From positions 1-9,509 of the forward strand of contig USDU01000085.1 of NCBI GenBank assembly GCA_900553635.1: 9,509 nt of DNA, in the 5' to 3' direction. This DNA comes from an uncultured Lachnospiraceae bacterium. Its GTDB lineage: Bacteria > Bacillota_A > Clostridia > Lachnospirales > Lachnospiraceae. Every line of letters begins with the position of its first letter. Position 1 is the first letter of the stretch. The position numbers and the translations under genes were made by a program. Shown in pieces: positions 1 through 6,436 of this stretch. The notes beneath the pieces are model-generated. The model ran no database searches. It was not told the origin of the DNA and saw nothing but the letters and a program-made list of their open reading frames with translations.

Positions 1-15
1 TAACGGAGATAATTG

Positions 16-44
16 TTGATTTTATACAAAAATGGCTGTATACT
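16..44 (+). promoter_or_regulatory. Candidate sigma-A promoter of the formate dehydrogenase operon
   Basis: A TTGATT at 16-21 (4 of 6 matches to TTGACA) and a TATACT at 39-44 (5 of 6 matches to TATAAT) are separated by 17 bp. This predicts a start near position 51 and a leader of about 65 nt before the first gene. A degenerate TTGTT...ACAA palindrome (13-29) covers the -35 element. The leader from 51 to 117 shows no strong hairpin or terminator. Confidence 0.5.
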
Positions 45-117
45 GTTAGTGTATTATCAGAACGGTTACAGCTGTTTTGTAGTTGGGTGAAACTAATGTA
101 AGGAGGGTAAATATAGT

Positions 118-609
118 ATGCTTGATCAGTCCTATTACGCAAAAGCGGATGAGATCATGGATCAGTACGGCAGAAAGCCGGCTTCACTGATTCCGATTAT
201 GCAGGAGATTCAGGGAGCTTACCGTTATCTGCCCGGAGAGCTGCTGAGTTATGTGGCAGACAAGATCGGGGTGACGGAGGCCAAGGCTTTCAGCGTGGCG
301 ACGTTCTATGAGAACTTTTCCTTCGACGCAAAGGGAAAGTATGTTATCAAGGTATGTGACGGAACAGCCTGTCATGTGCGGAAATCCATGCCGGTGCTGG
401 AGGCCCTGTACGCGAAGCTGGGCTTAAGCAAGACCAAGAAGACCACGGACGATATGATGTTCACCGTAGAGACCGTGTCCTGCCTGGGTGCCTGCGGACT
501 TGCTCCCACCATGATGGTAAATGAAGAAGTGTATCCCTGTATGACGCCGGAAAAGGCGGCAGCAGTGATTGACCAGTTAAGAGGAGGTGCCGGAATTGAT
601 CCAGAATAA
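118..609 (+). CDS. nuoE: NuoE/HydC-like [2Fe-2S] thioredoxin-fold subunit of an NAD(P)-linked formate dehydrogenase
   Basis: A 163-residue protein of the NuoE (24-kDa complex I subunit) / HydC family. Such subunits carry one [2Fe-2S] cluster and pass electrons to or from the NuoF partner. The four expected cluster cysteines are visible as C80-x4-C85 and C122-x3-C126, the latter within SCLGACGLAP. The helical N-terminus (about 1-65) and thioredoxin-like C-terminus (about 73-155) give the usual family length. The start is supported by AAGGAGGG at 100-107, and an upstream ATG at 96 hits a stop at once. It is the first gene of an operon with NuoF-like and formate dehydrogenase genes, so its job is in that soluble cytoplasmic complex rather than in respiratory complex I. 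Its 3' end overlaps the next gene by 14 nt, suggesting translational coupling. Confidence 0.93.
   Translation: MLDQSYYAKADEIMDQYGRKPASLIPIMQEIQGAYRYLPGELLSYVADKIGVTEAKAFSVATFYENFSFDAKGKYVIKVCDGTACHVRKSMPVLEALYAKLGLSKTKKTTDDMMFTVETVSCLGACGLAPTMMVNEEVYPCMTPEKAAAVIDQLRGGAGIDPE
582..587 (+). promoter_or_regulatory. Ribosome binding site fixing a TTG start for the NuoF-like gene
   Basis: AGGAGG at 582-587 lies inside the end of the upstream gene. The GTG at 587-589 overlaps this element and so cannot be served by it. The in-frame TTG at 596 lies 8 nt downstream, the ideal spacing. This makes TTG 596 the better start, with the ribosome loading before the upstream stop at 607-609. Confidence 0.7.
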
Positions 610-2473
610 AGAACAGTTACAGCAGCTTCACGAGGAAGCGGTGAAAGAGCTTAATTCCTACGACTGCCGGATTCTTGTCTGTTCCGGTACAGGCTGTATC
701 GCCACCGGTTCCAATAAAATTTATGAGAAATTCCTGGAGATTACCAGGGATGCGCCGGGCGTGACCCTGGAGTTCGCTCCCCACGATGAGAAGGAACATC
801 TGGGCGTGAAGAAGACCGGCTGTCAGGGCGTCTGCGAGCTGGGCCCCCTGGTCCGGATCCAGAAGGGGCAGGATGTGGTTCAGTATGTGAAGGTACAGCT
901 GGATGACTGTGCCGAGATTTTTGAAAAGAGCGTTCTGGGCAATGAAGTGGTGGAACGTCTGCTGTACCAGAAGGGCGGCAAGGTCTGCAAAGGGCCGGAC
1001 GACATTCCGTTCATCGCGAAGCAGACCCGTATCGTACTGAAGAACTGCGGTAAGTTCGATGCGGAATCCTTAAGAGAATACATAGCCAGCGGCGGTTTTG
1101 CGGCACTTCAGAAGGCCATGTTCGAGATGACGCCGGATCAGGTCATTGAGGAAGTGGATCAGTCCGGACTGCGTGGCCGTGGTGGCGGCGGCTTCCCGGC
1201 AGGTAAGAAGTGGATTCAGGTGGCCCGTCAGGCCGACCCGGTTCACTATGTGGTATGTAACGGCGACGAGGGCGACCCGGGAGCATTCATGGACGGATCC
1301 GTTATGGAGGGTGATCCCTACCGTCTGATCGAGGGTATGATGCTGGCAGCTTACGCGGTGCGTGCTGAGAACGGTTACATCTACGTGCGTGCCGAGTATC
1401 CGAACTCCGTAGCGAGACTGAAGCATGCCATTGCCGTACTGGAGGAAAATGGACTCTTAGGCGAGAATATTCTCGGCACCGGCTTCAATTTCCATATGCA
1501 CATTAATAAGGGAGCGGGCGCTTTCGTATGCGGCGAGGGTTCAGCCCTGACAGCTTCCATCGAGGGAAGCCGCGGCATGCCCCGTGTAAAACCGCCCCGT
1601 ACCGTAGAACAGGGCCTGTGGGCGAAGCCTACCGTTCTGAATAACGTAGAGACCTATGCGAACGTTCCGGAGATCGTGCTGAAGGGCCATGAGTGGTATC
1701 GCAGCATCGGTACAGAAGGAAGCCCGGGAACCAAGACCTTCTCCCTGACCGGCAGCATCGAGAATACCGGTCTTATCGAGGTGCCGATGGGAACAACCCT
1801 TCGTGAGATTATCTTTGATATCGGCGGCGGGCTGAAATCCGGCGCAGCCTTCAAGGCAGTTCAGATCGGCGGGCCTTCCGGCGGCTGTCTGACCGAGAAG
1901 CATCTGGATGTGCCTCTGGATTTCGATTCGGTGAAGAAATACGGCGCTATCGTGGGATCCGGCGGACTGGTTGTTATGGATGAGAATACCTGTATGGTAG
2001 AGGTTGCCCGGTTCTTTATGGGCTTCACCCAGAGAGAGTCCTGCGGAAAATGCGGTCCCTGCCGTATCGGAACCAAGCGTATGCTGGAGCTGCTGGAAAA
2101 GATTGTAGATGGTAAGGGCGAGATGGAAGATCTGGAGAAGCTGGAAGACCTGGGACACTTCGTAAAAGACCGGTCTCTGTGCGGTCTGGGAAAGAGTGCG
2201 CCGCTTCCGGTCTTAAGTACCATTCAGAACTTCCGGGACGAGTATATCGAGCACATCGTAGACAAGAAGTGCGCGGCCCACGTATGTAAATCCATGCGTG
2301 TATACGAGATTGATCCTGACAAGTGTAAGGGTTGTACCAAGTGTGCCCGCAACTGTCCGGTGAACGCCATTACCGGCGAGCGGAAAGCGCCTCATGTCAT
2401 TGATAATTCCAAGTGTATCAAGTGCGGAACCTGTCTGGAGAACTGTGCCTTTGATGCGGTCATTTTGAAATAG
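596..2473 (+). CDS. nuoF: NuoF/HydB-like NAD(P)- and FMN-binding subunit with extra [2Fe-2S] and 2x[4Fe-4S] domains
   Basis: A 625-residue, three-part subunit, numbered from TTG 596. Residues about 20-110 are a thioredoxin-like [2Fe-2S] domain with C29, C34, C76 and C80. Residues about 140-555 are the NuoF core: the FMN/nucleotide-binding GRGGGGFPAGKKW (194-206), the NGDEGDPGAF loop (222-231), and the [4Fe-4S] ligands C483-x2-C486-x2-C489 and C529. The C-terminus is an 8Fe ferredoxin domain with C577, C580, C583, C587 and C607, C610, C613, C617. This is the architecture of HydB/HylB subunits, not of the shorter complex I NuoF. A Cys/His group (C559, H562, C564) at the core-ferredoxin junction could hold a metal, as in HydB structures. 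GEGSAL replaces the usual GEETAL in the nucleotide pocket. It should exchange electrons between NAD(P)H, its NuoE partner and the formate dehydrogenase, and possibly ferredoxin. Confidence 0.92.
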   Translation: MIQNKEQLQQLHEEAVKELNSYDCRILVCSGTGCIATGSNKIYEKFLEITRDAPGVTLEFAPHDEKEHLGVKKTGCQGVCELGPLVRIQKGQDVVQYVKVQLDDCAEIFEKSVLGNEVVERLLYQKGGKVCKGPDDIPFIAKQTRIVLKNCGKFDAESLREYIASGGFAALQKAMFEMTPDQVIEEVDQSGLRGRGGGGFPAGKKWIQVARQADPVHYVVCNGDEGDPGAFMDGSVMEGDPYRLIEGMMLAAYAVRAENGYIYVRAEYPNSVARLKHAIAVLEENGLLGENILGTGFNFHMHINKGAGAFVCGEGSALTASIEGSRGMPRVKPPRTVEQGLWAKPTVLNNVETYANVPEIVLKGHEWYRSIGTEGSPGTKTFSLTGSIENTGLIEVPMGTTLREIIFDIGGGLKSGAAFKAVQIGGPSGGCLTEKHLDVPLDFDSVKKYGAIVGSGGLVVMDENTCMVEVARFFMGFTQRESCGKCGPCRIGTKRMLELLEKIVDGKGEMEDLEKLEDLGHFVKDRSLCGLGKSAPLPVLSTIQNFRDEYIEHIVDKKCAAHVCKSMRVYEIDPDKCKGCTKCARNCPVNAITGERKAPHVIDNSKCIKCGTCLENCAFDAVILK

Positions 2474-2502
2474 TATTACTGTGAACGTAGTGAACAGTAA
2501 TA
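2474..2502 (+). repeat. Perfect 9-bp inverted repeat before the fdhF ribosome binding site
   Basis: TATTACTGT (2474-2482) and ACAGTAATA (2494-2502) are exact reverse complements around an 11-nt loop that itself contains a GTGAAC direct repeat. The element fills nearly the whole gap between the NuoF-like stop (2471-2473) and the AGGAGG at 2505-2510. It has no following T tract, so it is not a terminator. It could be an mRNA processing or stability hairpin, a translational control element, or a dispersed palindromic repeat. Confidence 0.6.
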
Positions 2503-2516
2503 AAAGGAGGATGGAT

Positions 2517-5225
2517 ATGATTCATTTGACGATAGATGGAATCCCTGTAGAAGTGGAAAAGGGTACCACGATTCTGCAGGCCGCCAAGCAGATAGGCGTG
2601 AAGATTCCGACCCTTTGTTATCTGGAAAATGTGCTGCCCGATGGTTCCTGCCGTCTCTGTGTCGTGGAAGTAACCAACAATGGCAGAACAAAGTTTGATA
2701 CCGCCTGTACCTTACGCTGCTCCGAGGGCGATGAAGTACAGACCATGTCTGAGAAGGTTGTAAAATACAGAAAAGAGACCCTGGATCTCTTACTGTCCGA
2801 TCATCGGGTACACTGCTTTTCCTGCGAAGCCAACGGCGACTGCAAGCTGCAGGATTACTGCTTCGAGTACGGCGTAGAGAAGACCAGCTTCCCGGGCGAG
2901 ATGAACAACGCACCCATTGATGACACGAATAAGTTCTTTACCTACGATCCGAGCCTGTGTATCTTATGCCACAGATGTGTAAATACCTGTAAGGAGATCG
3001 TGGGACGCGGAGCCATCGACACTATGAACCGTGGTTTCCAGTCTGTTATCGGCGCTCACTATAAGAATACCTGGAATGAGGGCATCTGCGAGTCCTGCGG
3101 TAACTGCGTACAGGCATGTCCGACAGGCGCTCTGACCATGAAGCGGAGAAAGAAATACCGTCCGTATCAGGTGGAGAAGAAGGTTCTGACAACCTGTCCC
3201 CACTGCGCGACCGGCTGCCAGTATTACGTACTGGTGAAGGATGGCAAGGTCGTAGATACCGAGGCTTATGACGGACCGTCCAATAAGGGACTGCTCTGTG
3301 TCAAGGGACGCAGCGGCTCCTTCGACTTCGCCCAGTCGCCTGAGCGTATCAAGTACCCGTTGATCAAGAACCATGAGACCGGCGAGTTCGAGCGCGCCAC
3401 CTGGGATGAGGCTCTGGACCTGGTAGCTTCCAAGTTCATGGAGATCAAGAAGCAGTACGGCCCGGATTCCCTGGCTGGTTTTGCCTGCTCCAGATCCCCC
3501 AACGAGGACATTTATATGGTACAGAAGATGGTTCGTACCTGCTTCGGTACCAACAATACCGATAACTGTGCCCGTGTCTGCCACTCCGCGTCCGTAGCCG
3601 GTCTGTATATGACCCTGGGATCCGGCGCTATGACCAACCCCATCGAGGATATTACCAAGAATGCGGACGTCATCATGCTGGTAGGCTCCAACCCGGAGGA
3701 GGCGCATCCGGTAGTCGGCATGCAGATCCGTCAGGCGGTGAAGAGAGGCTGCAAGCTCATCGTCGTAGACCCGCGTGATATCGGACTGGCAAAGAAAGCA
3801 GATATCCATCTGAAATTAAAGCCGGGTACCAACGTAGCCTTCGCAAACGGCATCATGCATGTGATCATAGAGGAAGGTCTGCAGGATGACAAGTTCATCG
3901 CAGAGCGTACCGAGGGCTATGATAAGATCAAAGAGATCGTAAAGGATTATACACCGGAGAAGGTAGCCGAAATCTGCCACATCGATCCGGATGATTTGAG
4001 AAAAGCAGCCATCATGTACGCAAAAGCTGACCGCGCTCCCATTATCTACTGTCTGGGTGTTACCGAGCATTCCACCGGTACCGAGGGCGTTATGTCCATG
4101 TCCAATATGGCTATGTTGGTGGGCAAGCTGGGCCGTCCGGGCTGCGGCGTGAACCCGCTCCGTGGACAGAACAACGTACAGGGAGCCTGTGACATGGGTG
4201 CTTCCCCCACAGATTTTCCGGGCTACCAGAAGGTTGCCGCGACCGGCGTGGTAGAGAAGTTTGAGAAGGCCTGGGGCGTTCCGCTGAACCACAATGTGGG
4301 AACCCACGCAACCGACGTATTCCCCAAGGCGATCACCAAGGAGATCCGCGGCCTGTATATTTACGGCGAGGATCCTGTGGTGACCGACCCGGATACCTCC
4401 CATATCATCAAAGCCCTGAAGAGTCTGGATTTCTTCGTATTGCAGGAGCTCTTTATGACAGAGACCGCTCAGTACGCAGACGTCATTCTGCCGGGCGTCA
4501 GCTACCTGGAGAAGGAAGGAACCTTCACCAATACGGAGCGCCGTGTACAGAGAGTCCGTAAGGCCATCACAGTACCGGGCGAGATGCGTCTGGATACAGA
4601 TATTATCATCGACCTGATGAACCGTATGGGTTATCCGCAGCCTCACCTGACCTCCGCAGAGATTATGGACGAAATCGCTTCTGTGACACCCAGCTTCGGC
4701 GGCATCAGCCATGCCCGCCTGGACAGCGAAGAGGTGGGCGGCAAAGGCTTACAGTGGCCCTGCCCGACCAAGGAGCACCCGGGCACCCCGATTATGCATG
4801 TGGGCAAGTTTTCGAGAGGCCTTGGCTGGTTCTACCCGGCTGAATATGTGCCTTCCGCAGAGCTTCCGGATGAGGAATATCCGATTATCCTGATGACCGG
4901 ACGTATCCTGTATCATTACACCACCCGTGCCATGACCGGCAAGACTCCGGAGCTCATGGAGATTGAAGGACATTCCTTCATTGAAATGAATATCGTGGAC
5001 GCGGAAAAACTGGGGATCAGGAACGGCGACAAGGTGCGCGTATCCTCCAGACGAGGCAGCATCGAATCCACCGCCCGTGTGGGAACCAAGACCTCTCCGG
5101 GCGAGAGCTGGATGCCTTTCCACTTCCCGGATGGCAACGCAAACTGGCTGACCAACGCGGCTCTCGATAAGTACGCGAGAATCCCCGAGTACAAGGTCTG
5201 CGCGATTAAGATTGAGAAAGCATAA
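2517..5225 (+). CDS. fdhF: Formate dehydrogenase alpha subunit, cysteine type, with NuoG/HydA-like iron-sulfur N-terminus
   Basis: A 902-residue molybdopterin oxidoreductase that interconverts formate and CO2. Domains in order: a [2Fe-2S] ferredoxin domain (C34, C45, C48, C64); a His/Cys [4Fe-4S] domain (H96, C100, C103, C109); a 2x[4Fe-4S] domain (C148, C151, C154, C158 and C191, C194, C197, C201); then the bis-MGD catalytic domain with its own [4Fe-4S] (C227, C230, C234, C261). The metal ligand is C355 in ARVCHSASV, encoded by TGC at 3579-3581, where selenoenzymes carry selenocysteine. RGQNNVQGACDMG is the typical formate dehydrogenase motif. AGGAGG at 2505-2510 sits 6 nt from ATG 2517. The ATG at 2511 abuts it, and a GTG at 2481 lies inside the upstream hairpin. 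There is no Tat signal, so the complex is cytoplasmic. With the two upstream genes it forms an NAD(P)-linked, possibly ferredoxin-coupled, enzyme. No cofactor-insertion gene (fdhD) is in view. Confidence 0.95.
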   Translation: MIHLTIDGIPVEVEKGTTILQAAKQIGVKIPTLCYLENVLPDGSCRLCVVEVTNNGRTKFDTACTLRCSEGDEVQTMSEKVVKYRKETLDLLLSDHRVHCFSCEANGDCKLQDYCFEYGVEKTSFPGEMNNAPIDDTNKFFTYDPSLCILCHRCVNTCKEIVGRGAIDTMNRGFQSVIGAHYKNTWNEGICESCGNCVQACPTGALTMKRRKKYRPYQVEKKVLTTCPHCATGCQYYVLVKDGKVVDTEAYDGPSNKGLLCVKGRSGSFDFAQSPERIKYPLIKNHETGEFERATWDEALDLVASKFMEIKKQYGPDSLAGFACSRSPNEDIYMVQKMVRTCFGTNNTDNCARVCHSASVAGLYMTLGSGAMTNPIEDITKNADVIMLVGSNPEEAHPVVGMQIRQAVKRGCKLIVVDPRDIGLAKKADIHLKLKPGTNVAFANGIMHVIIEEGLQDDKFIAERTEGYDKIKEIVKDYTPEKVAEICHIDPDDLRKAAIMYAKADRAPIIYCLGVTEHSTGTEGVMSMSNMAMLVGKLGRPGCGVNPLRGQNNVQGACDMGASPTDFPGYQKVAATGVVEKFEKAWGVPLNHNVGTHATDVFPKAITKEIRGLYIYGEDPVVTDPDTSHIIKALKSLDFFVLQELFMTETAQYADVILPGVSYLEKEGTFTNTERRVQRVRKAITVPGEMRLDTDIIIDLMNRMGYPQPHLTSAEIMDEIASVTPSFGGISHARLDSEEVGGKGLQWPCPTKEHPGTPIMHVGKFSRGLGWFYPAEYVPSAELPDEEYPIILMTGRILYHYTTRAMTGKTPELMEIEGHSFIEMNIVDAEKLGIRNGDKVRVSSRRGSIESTARVGTKTSPGESWMPFHFPDGNANWLTNAALDKYARIPEYKVCAIKIEKA

Positions 5226-5248
5226 AGTGTTATAGAAATGCATCAGAG

Positions 5249-5284
5249 ACGGGCCGGGCGGCGGAAGCTGCCCGGCCCGTTTTT
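5249..5284 (+). terminator. Intrinsic terminator of the formate dehydrogenase operon
   Basis: An 11-bp perfect GC-rich stem (ACGGGCCGGGC at 5249-5259 with GCCCGGCCCGT at 5270-5280) is extended inward by a G-U pair and two G-C pairs closing a GGAA (GNRA) tetraloop. It is followed directly by a run of T residues (5280-5284). It lies 23 nt past the fdhF stop and separates the operon from metA. Confidence 0.93.
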
Positions 5285-5320
5285 GGTCAGGAAAATTGCG
5301 GAAGAAATAGATTTCCTGCT

Positions 5321-5348
5321 TTCAAATACGTCGCATTTATGCTATAGT
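5321..5348 (+). promoter_or_regulatory. Candidate metA promoter
   Basis: A TATAGT at 5343-5348 is preceded by TG at 5340-5341 (extended -10 pattern TGCTATAGT). A weak -35, TTCAAA at 5321-5326, lies 16 bp upstream. It sits between the operon terminator and metA, giving a leader of about 50 nt. A small 5-bp hairpin (TGCGC 5366-5370 with GCGCA 5379-5383) occurs in that leader. The space is too short for a SAM riboswitch or T-box, and none is seen. Confidence 0.45.
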
Positions 5349-5403
5349 TATATACAGCGCCGCAGTGCGCGATAATTTGCGCAGGCAGAGGAGAGAAAAA
5401 GTT

Positions 5404-6321
5404 ATGCCGATTAAAGTACAGAGTGATTTGCCGGTTAGGGCAATTTTGGAGCAGGAAAATATTTTCGTTATGGATGAGACGCGGGCGCTCAATCAGAATA
5501 TCCGTCCGCTGAAGATAGGCATCCTGAATCTGATGCCGCTTAAAGAGGACACAGAGCTTCAGATCCTGCGTTCTCTGTCCAATACACCGCTGCAGCTGGA
5601 TATTACCTTTATCACAGTCAGCAGCCATGAATCCAAGAATACAGCCCAGAGCCACATTAACAAGTTCTATGAGCCATTCTGCGAGGTGAAAAAGCGCCGT
5701 TTCGACGGCTTGATTATCACCGGCGCGCCGGTGGAGCAGATGGAATTTGAAGAAGTAGATTACTGGAATGAGCTGGTCGAGATTATGGACTGGGCCGACG
5801 CCCATGTTACATCCACCTTCTTTATCTGCTGGGGAGCACAGGCAGCCATGTATCATTTCTATGGCCTGAAGAAGCGTCTGTTGCCCCAGAAGCTGTTCGG
5901 ACTCTACCGCCACAAGGTGGAGAACCGTAAAGAGCCGTTGATCAGAGGCTTTGACGATGAGTTTTACGCGCCCCATTCCCGTCATACCACCGTGGACGCG
6001 GAAGAAATCCGTGCCTGCAGTGATCTGACTATTCTGGCCGAATCTGATGAGGCCGGCGTTTTCATCGCCATGGCGGAGGAAGGCCGCAAGATTTTTGTAT
6101 TCGGTCATCCCGAGTACGACCGTCTAACCCTGGAGAAGGAATATGTCAGAGATAAGAATAAAGGTCTGGACATCCAGGTGCCGAAGAACTATTTCCCTGA
6201 CGACAATAGCGACAACCGTCCGCTGCTCATGTGGAGAGCCCATGCGAATACACTGTATACAAACTGGATCAATTACTATGTATATCAGAATACGCCTTAC
6301 GTGTGGGATGATGAGGAGTAG
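5404..6321 (+). CDS. metA: Homoserine O-acyltransferase, predicted acetyl-CoA type (MetA family)
   Basis: A 305-residue MetA-family enzyme that acylates the homoserine hydroxyl to start methionine synthesis in the cytoplasm. Length and register match E. coli MetA. The catalytic residues fall at the family positions: C142 in FICWGAQAAM, H235 and E237 in FGHPEYD. Residue 111 is Glu (TGAPVE). The acetyl-CoA-using MetA of Bacillus cereus has Glu there, whereas succinyl-CoA-using enzymes have Gly, so O-acetylhomoserine is the likely product despite the common annotation as succinyltransferase. The start is ATG 5404, with GAGGAG at 5388-5393; an upstream in-frame GTG at 5365 lacks a site. It is a single-gene unit between two terminators and is functionally unrelated to its neighbours. 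Confidence 0.95.
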   Translation: MPIKVQSDLPVRAILEQENIFVMDETRALNQNIRPLKIGILNLMPLKEDTELQILRSLSNTPLQLDITFITVSSHESKNTAQSHINKFYEPFCEVKKRRFDGLIITGAPVEQMEFEEVDYWNELVEIMDWADAHVTSTFFICWGAQAAMYHFYGLKKRLLPQKLFGLYRHKVENRKEPLIRGFDDEFYAPHSRHTTVDAEEIRACSDLTILAESDEAGVFIAMAEEGRKIFVFGHPEYDRLTLEKEYVRDKNKGLDIQVPKNYFPDDNSDNRPLLMWRAHANTLYTNWINYYVYQNTPYVWDDEE

Positions 6322-6359
6322 AAGGCACGGAAAATAAAATAAGAGACTATGAAAAGCGA

Positions 6360-6405
6360 CAGCCGCGCAATCATCACTGCCAGATGATTGCGCGGCTGCC
6401 CTTTT
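6360..6405. terminator. 16-bp hairpin terminator between convergent genes
   Basis: CAGCCGCGCAATCATC (6360-6375) and GATGATTGCGCGGCTG (6383-6398) form a perfect 16-bp stem with a 7-nt loop. CCCTTTTATTT follows on the plus strand, which suits termination of metA. On the minus strand the stem is followed by TCGCTTTTC, a weaker T tract, after the flavodiiron stop. It probably works for both converging genes, more strongly for metA. Confidence 0.85.
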
Positions 6406-6436
6406 ATTTACTGGAAATCAGTTATAGGAAAATCAT

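Noticed and set aside
2481..2516. GTG 2481 or ATG 2511 as the fdhF start
   Set aside because: GTG 2481 lies in the hairpin with no ribosome site, and ATG 2511 abuts AGGAGG. ATG 2517 has proper spacing and begins the usual ferredoxin-domain N-terminus.
3560..3640. Selenocysteine insertion element after the active-site codon
   Set aside because: The codon is TGC, so no SECIS element is needed.
3816..4712. Long minus-strand open frame (298 codons) opposite fdhF, and a similar 281-codon one at 2964-3809
   Set aside because: They lie wholly antisense to a clearly conserved formate dehydrogenase, have no recognisable domains, and reflect the codon bias of the sense strand.
5285..5403. SAM riboswitch or T-box upstream of metA
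   Set aside because: Only about 120 nt lie after the terminator, with just one 5-bp hairpin and no second terminator or conserved core.
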